This document shows positions 45,403-53,998 of a stretch of 64,000 bases of DNA, piece by piece. The translations under genes were made by a program, and so were the position numbers. The stretch comes from Granulosicoccus antarcticus IMCC3135 (GTDB lineage Bacteria; Pseudomonadota; Gammaproteobacteria; Granulosicoccales; Granulosicoccaceae), in assembly GCF_002215215.1 (NCBI RefSeq), contig NZ_CP018632.1:6692501-6756500 (forward strand), given 5' to 3'. Each line of letters starts with the position of its first letter. Position 1 is the stretch's first letter. The notes below the pieces were generated by a model. It did no database searches. It saw only the letters and a list, made by a program, of their open reading frames with translations, and was not told the origin of the DNA.

Positions 45403-48123
45403 TCATTCAACCATTCTGCCCAAAGCAGGACCGTCAAGCTTGTCTACAACCAGACTATCAGGCACGAACTCAAATGTCTCAAGCAATCTGTCATCCACGA
45501 TAGCCTTGTCATCAAATGCAATGCAACGATCAAAGTAGCGTGCATTCACCTGCGAAGCCAGCACCCAGACAATGCCGGGATTCTCCCCCTGTTTTGAAAG
45601 AAAATAAAGGGTATTACGCAATATTTGCTCTTGCTGCTTCTGATCGACGCCGGTAATCGGTCGATTGAAAATGTAATAGTCGGAACGTCGCAGCAAGGCT
45701 CTGGCGAAATTGAATTTCTGTCGCTGCGCCGCTGTCAGTCGACGCCCACCACCCCCGACGTTGAAGGTCAGGCCAACAGCAAAAATCCGGTCAAACAGCG
45801 CCGGTTGTCGATCTAGTAAATGTTCGATGATGCTGCGTACCTGGCGTTCGGCATCCTTGAAGCGATGATCCACCTTGCCAAACACGATATTGTCGATAAG
45901 ATTGGCAGAAATCTGAAATTGTTCCGGATCATAGACATCAATCAACACCCTGAGCCGTTCCGGTGCATTCTCCAACAGCATTTTGCGGGTTTCGATGACT
46001 TTACTGATCACCTTGTCATCCAGTAGTCCGAACCGGTAGCGGGATTCTGTATAACGAAAGCTGAGCTCTATCCAGGCATAACGATCCTCTTCATTGATAC
46101 TCTGGAAATCAAAGCTCTTGGTTCTTTGATACAAAGCCCGGTAATGAGGTATCTCACTGGGATCCATGAAATCAAGCCGGTCGAAGAAGGGGTGATCCGG
46201 CGGCAGGTTATCGAACAGATCGCGCACCGTTTCAGCAATCTTCATCCCCATGTTGTACAACAGCTCATCAAGCCCGGTCTCTGCCATGGTGCTGCGCAGA
46301 TACTCAGTGCCTTCCACTGTGCGCCCGTTACCACGCGTGTTGGTCAGAATGCCGAACAGAATATTGTCCAACAGTTGCGCCTGGTCGTTATAACTCTCCA
46401 TCTCGAACGGAATGATCAGATCTGTCAGGCCCCTCGACTCGAGCTCTTCACGCACACGCTTGCGTAGCGTCACGATTTGTCTGCTCAGATCACCATGCTC
46501 GTGCGCCCTGATAATGGTATGCAGTGCGAAGTCGAAGACATCATCATATAGATGCGTCACAGCGAGCACCTGCTTGAGAGATTCCAGTAAACCCCTGGAA
46601 CCATCAGGGCCATTCACCGACACAAAATCGATCCAGTTGCTTTTCAGATCGAAAAAAGGATTACCGGTGCGGTTGGCTTCCTGTCGTTCCCACTTGCGAC
46701 GTACCGCTTCCTGATCTGCGTAGTGAACCTCCTCCAACGGACTATGCTTCAGGCCGTACAGCAGATTGTCTTCCAGAGAGCCCGAAAAGAAATACGTGTC
46801 GGCGGAGGCATAGGTCATGCGTCGTCCGGTAATCGACTCTGGCAATGCCGCCAGATTCTGCGTGCCTGCCGTAATCCTGCCCCTGGCCGGTCTGACGATT
46901 CCGCCCAAGGCTTCAGCAAGCACATTCGCGCCACTATAGGCATCACCGACCAGTGCAATACTCTGTCCTGCCTCAACGGTGACAGAAACGTTATCCAGCG
47001 CGACCGCCCCGCCTTCATCCTCGATAGTCAGATTAATCGCGCTGAGCGGCTTGTCCAGTGTTTGCTCACCAAGAGTATCCACTGCCTGTACTGACGCTGG
47101 CAGCATCTCGTCGGCATCAAATTGTTCGATGATCTGCTCGTACTTGACCTGCACATCCTGCTTTGCAAGATCCCAGTCGATCAACTCCTTCAATGGACCA
47201 GGCAGCTCCTTGTAGGCGGCGATAACCGCCACCAGCTGACCGACATCCAGTCGCCCGGTAATGGCCAGAAAACCACCGACCAGATAGAACAGAAAGGGTG
47301 TGAGCTGGGCAAGAAAATTGTTCAGGAATTTTATCTTGAACTTTCGCAGATATATTTCATAGCGAATCTTGAACAGGACACCCAACCGGCTTGAGACATC
47401 AGCACGCTCATAATTGGAGGTATCGTAAGTGTGGATAGTATCGATACCCTCAACAATCTCGACCACTCGTCCAGCGAGCTGACGCGATTTGATCTGCCGC
47501 TCACGGCCCAGCACCAACAAACGTCGTCGCAATCGTGGAATGACGAGCATCTGGACAGAGGCCATGAACAATGCAACCAGCCCCAACCAGAAATGTTGCA
47601 CAAAAATGAATGCCAAAGCCGTCAGCGCCTGCCCACCCAGCAATACCGGCTGTACAAACGCTTCGGCCGTGAAGCCGCCCAATGGCTCCACTTCGTCCTT
47701 GATCATGCTGGAGATCTCGCCCCCCTTGATGCGTTTGAATTCACCAGGCTGAAAGCGCAGGATACGATCGACTAGATCAAACCGAATGCGCCGCAGAAGG
47801 CGCTCGCCGAGTAGTCCCTTGAAGGTATTGATGTAGTACTTGAAAATGCCGTTGATAATAACCAGGGCAAGAAAGCCCAGGCTCAGAACCATCAGTGCCT
47901 GCGTTCGATTCAGCTCAAAACCTGCGAACAGATAATCCGCAAGGTAGGTCTGCGTAGACTCGGCTGTCTGGAAGCCCTCACCCTGGATAGGCCCATTGAT
48001 GATCATCTTGGGCAGATCAAACGCCAGATAGTATGGAATCATGGAGAACATGACCACACTCAGTATCCATATCTGTTGGCGCGATGTGTGCGTCCAGATA
48101 TAGCGCGTAAAACTAGGTTCCAT
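45403..48123 (-). CDS. ABC exporter homologue with degenerate, expanded nucleotide-binding domain
   Basis: The 906-residue protein has a normal six-helix ABC exporter membrane domain (about 15-310, including EFKRIKGGEISSMIKDEVEP). The nucleotide-binding domain starts at about 360 but is rebuilt. Walker A is LVGDAYSGAN (391-400), without the Lys and Ser/Thr. The signature is replaced by VGGGGRRLTAAQRQ. Walker B reads YYIFNRPITGVD (816-827), with Asn and Arg for the Asp-Glu pair, and the switch His is missing. About 330 extra residues lie between the Q-loop and the signature. The motif DN[IL][LV][FY]G occurs three times (about 452, 586, 744). The frame is intact, so this is not decay. ATP hydrolysis is unlikely; a scaffold or regulated channel role is possible. 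Confidence 0.85.
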   Translation of the reverse strand: MEPSFTRYIWTHTSRQQIWILSVVMFSMIPYYLAFDLPKMIINGPIQGEGFQTAESTQTYLADYLFAGFELNRTQALMVLSLGFLALVIINGIFKYYINTFKGLLGERLLRRIRFDLVDRILRFQPGEFKRIKGGEISSMIKDEVEPLGGFTAEAFVQPVLLGGQALTALAFIFVQHFWLGLVALFMASVQMLVIPRLRRRLLVLGRERQIKSRQLAGRVVEIVEGIDTIHTYDTSNYERADVSSRLGVLFKIRYEIYLRKFKIKFLNNFLAQLTPFLFYLVGGFLAITGRLDVGQLVAVIAAYKELPGPLKELIDWDLAKQDVQVKYEQIIEQFDADEMLPASVQAVDTLGEQTLDKPLSAINLTIEDEGGAVALDNVSVTVEAGQSIALVGDAYSGANVLAEALGGIVRPARGRITAGTQNLAALPESITGRRMTYASADTYFFSGSLEDNLLYGLKHSPLEEVHYADQEAVRRKWERQEANRTGNPFFDLKSNWIDFVSVNGPDGSRGLLESLKQVLAVTHLYDDVFDFALHTIIRAHEHGDLSRQIVTLRKRVREELESRGLTDLIIPFEMESYNDQAQLLDNILFGILTNTRGNGRTVEGTEYLRSTMAETGLDELLYNMGMKIAETVRDLFDNLPPDHPFFDRLDFMDPSEIPHYRALYQRTKSFDFQSINEEDRYAWIELSFRYTESRYRFGLLDDKVISKVIETRKMLLENAPERLRVLIDVYDPEQFQISANLIDNIVFGKVDHRFKDAERQVRSIIEHLLDRQPALFDRIFAVGLTFNVGGGGRRLTAAQRQKFNFARALLRRSDYYIFNRPITGVDQKQQEQILRNTLYFLSKQGENPGIVWVLASQVNARYFDRCIAFDDKAIVDDRLLETFEFVPDSLVVDKLDGPALGRMVE

Positions 48124-48128
48124 TGAAT

Positions 48129-49307
48129 TCAGGGTTGGTGCCGATCCGAGATCAGAGCTTGCACTATTTCTGCCGTTTGCACGGCGCCTTGTGTATCAAG
48201 AGTTGAGCTTGTGACGGGTGAATCCTGTAATAAAAGCTTTTCCACCTGTGTTGCCAGCGATGCTCCGGACAAACTGTTCTCACTGATGGGCTGTGCCAGC
48301 CCCATCTCTTGCAGCCGAACAGCCCTGTCTGTCTGTTCGGTTTCGCCACTGGCACTGTAGGGCACCAGTATCGAACGACATTTGGCCTGCAGTATATCGC
48401 CCACGGTGTTGTAACCTGCCTGTGAAATGGACAGTCTTGCACTACAGAGTAAAGCCGGAAAATCCGGGCGAAACCGTTGTAGCGTGATATTGCCAGTTTT
48501 CTGGCTGGCGATTGCCGCATATTCATCATCCGGCATATTAGGTCCGGCAATGATGCACCATGAATATTTCTGTGACAGCTTCAAGGCCGCATCCAGCGAA
48601 GCGTGCACCAGCCTGGCCCCCACGGCTCCGCCGCCAGCGGACACCACGACATCAAAATGTTCTTTCGAGGGCTGCGGTCGCGGTGCACAGACCAGCCCTG
48701 TATAAACAAGCTTGTCAGCAATCTGCTTAGCGCACGAAAAGCTTTCATCCAGAGTTGCAAAATTCGGATCACCATGGACCAGCACCTTGTCAAAATGCTG
48801 TCTGATCATGCGTGCCGTCTCCTCATCGCGCTCAGGTTTGAGACGCTTTTGCAGGATGTCTCGCAATGAGCTCAGCAGTATCGGTTTAGGTTCAGTGGCT
48901 TCAATGGCCTCTATCAACGGCAGTAATTCAAAGCGTACCTGACGTCTGCCAAACGGAAACGCTTCGATAATCACGCATTCCGGTTGCAGCTGTCTGAACA
49001 CTTGCAGTAATTGTTCGCAACGCCGAGCCCGATACTCATCATCAACCAGCTTGCCATCAGCATCCACCAGCTCGGCGAAATTGCCATTGCTCACCGCAAT
49101 CGGTGGCAAGTTGACCTGTCGTACTCCGGGCAGCTCGAACCCACTGACGGGCAAGCCACCGGTGACCAGCGTTACATCCGAACCATTTTCCTGAAGTGCC
49201 ATGGCAATTCTGCCCGCTCGCATCAGATGACCGATGCCAAGCAGGTGCTGCACATAGAATAATACCGGTGATCCTTGCCCTGTCGGCCTCACAGCGTCTT
49301 GTTCCAC
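48129..49307 (-). CDS. GT-B glycosyltransferase, MurG-like (A)
   Basis: This 392-residue protein resembles MurG and related GT28 nucleotide-sugar transferases: an N-terminal Rossmann half with FYVQHLLGIGHLMRAGRIAM and a C-terminal donor-binding half with VVSAGGGAVGARLVHASLD and SISQAGYNTVGDILQAKCRS, the latter like the MurG donor loop. The start is GTG at 49307, overlapping the upstream glycosyltransferase by 19 bp. It is clearly related in layout to the gene at 50539-51750. Donor and acceptor are unknown. Confidence 0.82.
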   Translation of the reverse strand: MEQDAVRPTGQGSPVLFYVQHLLGIGHLMRAGRIAMALQENGSDVTLVTGGLPVSGFELPGVRQVNLPPIAVSNGNFAELVDADGKLVDDEYRARRCEQLLQVFRQLQPECVIIEAFPFGRRQVRFELLPLIEAIEATEPKPILLSSLRDILQKRLKPERDEETARMIRQHFDKVLVHGDPNFATLDESFSCAKQIADKLVYTGLVCAPRPQPSKEHFDVVVSAGGGAVGARLVHASLDAALKLSQKYSWCIIAGPNMPDDEYAAIASQKTGNITLQRFRPDFPALLCSARLSISQAGYNTVGDILQAKCRSILVPYSASGETEQTDRAVRLQEMGLAQPISENSLSGASLATQVEKLLLQDSPVTSSTLDTQGAVQTAEIVQALISDRHQP

Positions 49308-50542
49308 TGCTCTTCGAACAGGCCGACCAATTGCCGGATGCTGACATGATAATCCAGTGTACTTCTGACCTTCTCTTGCGCTGCCTGCCCTAGCCGGTCA
49401 CGCAAGTCGGGAGCGCTGAAAACCCGTGCCAGCGCTGCGCTCAAGGCCTGCGCATCATCGGGTTCAACCAGCAAGGCGTTCTGTTCATCGGTAAACAATT
49501 CGGGAATGGCCGACACCCGCGTAGACACACACGGCAGGCCCTGACTGGCAGCCTCTACCAGCACATTCGGCAACCCGTCACGATCGCCGTCGTCAGCGAT
49601 CCTACAGGCCAGAACAAACAGATCAGCTGATTGATAATTGGCAAGCACCTCACTCTGGTTGATAGCCCCAAGCCAGCTGATACGTTGATCGATGCCCAAG
49701 CTGCGTGCCTGTGCCTGAAGATTGACCAGCTCGGTACCCGCACCGATATGCACGAAACGCCAGTGCAGCTGCGCCGGCAGTCCGGCCAATGCATCCAGCA
49801 ACGTATCGAAACCTTTTTTGCCAACGGCTCGTCCCACGCTGAGGATGACCACAGGCTCATCGGCTTTGCTTGCATCACGCAGTGAGGGTTGACGGTGGTA
49901 CGACGGGAACCGATCCAGATCGATACCGTGGTAGCTCAGATGAACCGTCGCAGGATTCGGTGCCAGGCTCTGCAAATGGCGATGACCGATTTCTGTACAG
50001 GTGACAACCCAGCGGGCACTGGCCAACTTGTCAGCCAATTCTCGATCCGATGAGGTCCAGATGTCTTTTGCATGCGCCGAGACACTCCAGGGGATGCCCA
50101 GTATCTGACTGGCATAGGCGCCTACCGAGGCCGGAGTATGAATGAAATGTGCATGCAACCATTGCGTATCGGCAGGCCATTCAGCCGCTAATACAACTCC
50201 CTGACCAAATCTGCGGATACGATTGCGAGTTCGGTCATGCAGTAGGTCCGAGGCAAATTTTCTCAAGCTCGGGAAGAAGCCAAATTGGGTCATCACCTTG
50301 AAAAAACTGCGCAAGACCCGTCCGGGCTCTTGATGAAGATATTCAGGCAGATAGTTTACCGGTGCGCGAATCTCATCATGAACCGCATGCCGGGCATTGT
50401 CGGTAGGGTGGCGCAACGAGACAAGCTGCAACTCGATGCCTGCCTGCTCCAGCCCCAGGAGTTCCTGGGCGATAAACGTTTCAGACAAACGCGGGTAGCC
50501 TTTGAGCACCACCACCAGTTTGCGCGGTATCTGATTGATCAT
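49289..50542 (-). CDS. GT4-family glycosyltransferase (colanic-acid type)
   Basis: The 417-residue protein is a GT-B retaining transferase. It begins KLVVVLKGYPRLSETFIAQE, the acceptor-side motif of WcaL/AmsK-like exopolysaccharide transferases, and has SVSAHAKDIW near 150. The donor site contains SVGRAVGKKGFDTLLDAL (about 240) and GLPNVLVEAASQGLPCVST (about 335), with the EX7E-like acidic region. It overlaps both neighbouring glycosyltransferase genes, so the three are likely made in fixed ratio. Confidence 0.88.
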   Translation of the reverse strand: MINQIPRKLVVVLKGYPRLSETFIAQELLGLEQAGIELQLVSLRHPTDNARHAVHDEIRAPVNYLPEYLHQEPGRVLRSFFKVMTQFGFFPSLRKFASDLLHDRTRNRIRRFGQGVVLAAEWPADTQWLHAHFIHTPASVGAYASQILGIPWSVSAHAKDIWTSSDRELADKLASARWVVTCTEIGHRHLQSLAPNPATVHLSYHGIDLDRFPSYHRQPSLRDASKADEPVVILSVGRAVGKKGFDTLLDALAGLPAQLHWRFVHIGAGTELVNLQAQARSLGIDQRISWLGAINQSEVLANYQSADLFVLACRIADDGDRDGLPNVLVEAASQGLPCVSTRVSAIPELFTDEQNALLVEPDDAQALSAALARVFSAPDLRDRLGQAAQEKVRSTLDYHVSIRQLVGLFEEQWNKTL

Positions 50543-51750
50543 GCCTTGCTGACCCGTCCAATCTGCTCGATGCGATCGGACTGAAAATACTCTTCCACGA
50601 TATCCGATATGCTGGTCAGGCCATCCATTTCGATGACGTTCAGCATTCGCTCTGATGGCCGCTGTCGTTGCGGCAGTGCTTTCAGGGCACGAGCCATCTG
50701 CACAGGATCATCAGCCTCCTCAGGCAGCAACATGTCCACCATATCCAGTTCGGCGGCCCGTTGCGTACGAATCAGCTGCTCCTCTCGTGGAACGGTACGA
50801 GGCACGATCAAGGCAGGCTTGTCAAAGGACAGAATCTCGCAGAAGGTATTGTAACCGCCCATGGAAACTACAGCCGTGGCACTGGCAATGAGCTCTTCCA
50901 TTCTCGAATCAAAATTGATGATCTCGACAGATGCAAGAGCATTACCACGTGCAACGAATTCATCGCGTTCCTTACCCGGCATATAGGGACCCAGCACAAT
51001 CAGGGTCTTGAAGGTCAGACTGGCATCGTGCTCGTAGGCGGCCATCACACCACGAATCAGCTCAACACCATCACCACCACCACCGGTAGTCACCAGTATG
51101 TAATCACCCTGCTGCTTGTTGTCCGACAGCTCGGCATGCAGGGCTTGTCGCTCCAGAAAACCGACAAAGCGGATCCTGTCGCGCAAGGACTGAGGTATAT
51201 CCATGCCGATCATCGGATCGTAGAAATTCTCGGGACCGTAGACCCAGATCTGATCATAGAGAGCATCTATTTTTGGAATCAGTTCCTTGCGTTCCCATTC
51301 AGCAGCCAACAGAGCGGGTGAGTCCATGACATCACGTAAACCCAATACCAGCTGCGTATTACAGGTCTTCAAATAGGCCAGTGTCTCTGCCACCTCACCT
51401 TGTAAACCCATGGGCTCCTTGTCCACCAGAAATATATCCGGCCTGAACGTTTCTGCCGTATGACGAATGATGGATTCACGCATCCGGACCGTCTCACTCA
51501 GATCAATATGCTGGTCAAGTGATGTGTACTCGCCATTACGCAGCTTGATAACACTGGGGATTTTCACAAAATCAACGCGGGCACGAAAATCAAACGCACC
51601 GGCAATGGCAGAGCCCGAGATGATCAGCACACTGAGTCCACTGAAATTCTCGACCAGCGAATGTGCGATGGTTCGACAACGCCGCAGATGTCCCAGCCCG
51701 AAAGTATCGTGGCTGTACATGAGAATCCGCGCATCGTTCAACTGAGTCAT
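50539..51750 (-). CDS. GT-B glycosyltransferase, MurG-like (B)
   Basis: This 403-residue cytoplasmic protein has the MurG-like two-Rossmann layout: YSHDTFGLGHLRRCRTIAH at the start, VTTGGGGDGVELIRGVMAAY near 215 and VVSMGGYNTFCEILSFDKPA near 295. It parallels the gene at 48129-49307 (GIGHLMRAGRIA, QAGYNTVGDI), so the two are probably ancient paralogues acting in sequence. It follows the peptide-permease gene by 75 bp, the largest gap in the operon, where an internal promoter could lie. Confidence 0.82.
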   Translation of the reverse strand: MTQLNDARILMYSHDTFGLGHLRRCRTIAHSLVENFSGLSVLIISGSAIAGAFDFRARVDFVKIPSVIKLRNGEYTSLDQHIDLSETVRMRESIIRHTAETFRPDIFLVDKEPMGLQGEVAETLAYLKTCNTQLVLGLRDVMDSPALLAAEWERKELIPKIDALYDQIWVYGPENFYDPMIGMDIPQSLRDRIRFVGFLERQALHAELSDNKQQGDYILVTTGGGGDGVELIRGVMAAYEHDASLTFKTLIVLGPYMPGKERDEFVARGNALASVEIINFDSRMEELIASATAVVSMGGYNTFCEILSFDKPALIVPRTVPREEQLIRTQRAAELDMVDMLLPEEADDPVQMARALKALPQRQRPSERMLNVIEMDGLTSISDIVEEYFQSDRIEQIGRVSKA

Positions 51751-51825
51751 GTTGCCGGCCCCGCCGTCAGACCGGTTTCAGATGTTTTCCTGCTGGTTAT
51801 CATCATTGACACTCTAATCAAACCA

Positions 51826-53001
51826 CTATTTATAGGGATCAGCGGCATCACGTAATCCATCACCCAGAAAATTGAACGCAAGGATAACCAGAACCACAGG
51901 CAACACCGGGTACAACAGCCATGGATACAAGGCGATGATGTTGATGCTGCGTGCTTCGGTCAAAAGTATGCCCCAACTGGTAATGGGTGGTCGTAATCCG
52001 ATTCCCAGAAAACTCAGTGCCGTCTCACCCAGAATCATCCCTGGAATGATAAGCGTTGCACTGGCTATCAGGTGTGACATGAAACCCGGGATCAAGTGCC
52101 GTCCAATAATGCGTTTACTGCTGGCTCCCAGCAATTGTGCCGCAACAACATAGTCCTCTTCACGTAGCGACAGTAATTTTGAGCGTACGGCTCGAGCCAG
52201 CCCCGTCCAGTCCAGCAAGCCGAGGATGACCGTAATGCCGACATACACCAGAATCGGACTCCAGGTCAGCGGAATGATGGTGGCCAGCGCCATCCACAAG
52301 GGAATGCTGGGGATCGACTGCAGGACTTCCGTGATGCGCTGCACCAGCATGTCGAACAGGCCGCCACGATAGCCTGCGATGCCACCAATAATGATTCCCA
52401 GAATGAAACTCATCGTGACGCCGAAAATACCGATAGTCAGTGAAATTCTTGCCCCATAGATGGTTCGCGACAAGACATCTCGCCCGAGACGATCAGTACC
52501 CAGTAAAAACAACTGCCCACCCTCTGATGGACACACCAGATGCAGGTTCGCATCAAACAGGTTCCAGAATTTGTAAGAATCGCCTTGACAGAAAAACTGC
52601 AGTGGCTGCACATCGTCCTTGATGTCCGAGTAGTTACGCCGCAGGGTATTCATGTCCAGAGTCATCTGCTGCCCGTAGACATAGGGACCGACGAAACTGC
52701 CCTCGTGAAACCAATTCACCGACACCGGCGGTGCATAGATAAACTCGGTATGACGACTGTGCAGATTGTAAGGTGCCAGAAACTCGACAATCAGTATCGA
52801 CAAATAGATGAACAGCAGGAAGATGCCCGACGCCAGTGCCAGTCGGTGCTGCCGGAAATACCACCACATCAAACGCAGCTGTGATGCATGGGCAACCGGA
52901 CTTGCCTCCTGGTTGGCCCGATCAATGGAATCCGGATCGTAGGGTGCCTCGGAGACGAAGTGTTCCAGTGGTGCACCTGATTCTGGCAATGGTGACTTCA
53001 T
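51826..53001 (-). CDS. Oligopeptide-type ABC transporter permease (DppC-like)
   Basis: This 391-residue inner-membrane permease has the BPD_transp_1 fold with the EAA loop (AAQLLGASSKRIIGRHLIPG). The N-terminus carries a cytoplasmic extension of about 45 residues, one membrane helix (about 55-72) and an unusually long periplasmic segment with a Cys pair (about 95-165) before LLGTDRLGRDVLSRTIYGAR. This long-loop form is seen in a subset of peptide/nickel-family importers. It overlaps the DppB-like gene by 4 bp. Confidence 0.9.
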   Translation of the reverse strand: MKSPLPESGAPLEHFVSEAPYDPDSIDRANQEASPVAHASQLRLMWWYFRQHRLALASGIFLLFIYLSILIVEFLAPYNLHSRHTEFIYAPPVSVNWFHEGSFVGPYVYGQQMTLDMNTLRRNYSDIKDDVQPLQFFCQGDSYKFWNLFDANLHLVCPSEGGQLFLLGTDRLGRDVLSRTIYGARISLTIGIFGVTMSFILGIIIGGIAGYRGGLFDMLVQRITEVLQSIPSIPLWMALATIIPLTWSPILVYVGITVILGLLDWTGLARAVRSKLLSLREEDYVVAAQLLGASSKRIIGRHLIPGFMSHLIASATLIIPGMILGETALSFLGIGLRPPITSWGILLTEARSINIIALYPWLLYPVLPVVLVILAFNFLGDGLRDAADPYK

Positions 53002-53996
53002 CGGTGACGCCCCGCACCAAAGCGAATACGCGGATCGAGCAAGGCCAGAGCGATATCGGATACCAGCACGCCAATCACGGTCAGAAATGCCAGAAACATG
53101 AGAAAGGAGCCGGCCAGATACATGTCCTGACTCTGCAAGGCTTTGATCAGCATGGGCCCTGTGGTTTCCAGCGACAGGACGATAGCTGTCACTTCAGCCC
53201 CAGAGATAACGGCTGGCAGAATCGAACCGATATCCGAGATGAAAAAATTCAAGGCCATGCGCAGTGGGTATCTGAGTAGAACTTTCAGCGGATGCAAGCC
53301 TTTTGCTTTGGCCGTCACCACATACTGCTTCTTGAGCTCATCCAGCAGGTTGGCACGTAGCCGACGCACCATACCGGCGGTACCTGCCGTGCCGATAATC
53401 AGCACCGGAATCCACAGGTGCTCGAGAATGGATACGAACTTGTCCCAGGACATGGGTTGATTGAGATAGGCGCGGTCCATCAGATGCCCGATGGATGTTC
53501 CAAACCAGATATTGGCCAGGTACATCATGACCAGAGCCAATATGAAATTAGGCACGGCAATGCCAATCATGCCGACAAACGTCAGTCCATAGTCCCCCCA
53601 GCTGTATTGATGGGTGGCCGAATAGATGCCGATGGGGAAGGCCAGCAACCAGGTGAAAACGATGGTTACAACCGAGACCAGTATCGTCAGCCAGAGCCGA
53701 TCACCAACCACCTCGTTGACCGGCAAACGGTATTCGAAGGAGTATCCGAAATCCCCCACGAGCATGCCACTGACCCAATGGAAGTATCTGACTACCAGGG
53801 GCTGATCGAATCCATAGCGTTCCTTGAGCATTTCGATCTCGGCCAGATCGGCAGCCTCGCCCATGGCTCTGAGCTCGGACACATAGCTTTCAAAATAGTC
53901 GCCGGGGGGCAGCTCGATGATGATGAACACCAGAGCTGATATCAATACAAGTGTGGGGATCATGGTGATGATCCGCCAGAAGATGTAGCGAAGCAT
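52998..53996 (-). CDS. Oligopeptide-type ABC transporter permease (DppB-like)
   Basis: This 332-residue permease pairs with the DppC-like protein. It shows the family N-terminus (MLRYIFWRIITMIPTLVLIS), several hydrophobic helices, the FVGMIGIAVPNFILALVMMY segment and the EAA loop TAKAKGLHPLKVLLRYPLRM. The gene follows the binding-protein gene by 2 bp. Substrate cannot be inferred from the permease alone. Confidence 0.92.
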   Translation of the reverse strand: MLRYIFWRIITMIPTLVLISALVFIIIELPPGDYFESYVSELRAMGEAADLAEIEMLKERYGFDQPLVVRYFHWVSGMLVGDFGYSFEYRLPVNEVVGDRLWLTILVSVVTIVFTWLLAFPIGIYSATHQYSWGDYGLTFVGMIGIAVPNFILALVMMYLANIWFGTSIGHLMDRAYLNQPMSWDKFVSILEHLWIPVLIIGTAGTAGMVRRLRANLLDELKKQYVVTAKAKGLHPLKVLLRYPLRMALNFFISDIGSILPAVISGAEVTAIVLSLETTGPMLIKALQSQDMYLAGSFLMFLAFLTVIGVLVSDIALALLDPRIRFGAGRHR

Positions 53997-53998
53997 GC

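Noticed and set aside
45403..48123. Reading the degenerate ABC gene as a frameshifted or fused pseudogene
   Set aside because: A single frame runs 906 codons with ordinary codon use and ends in a sensible operon junction; the C-terminal half of the ABC fold is still recognisable.
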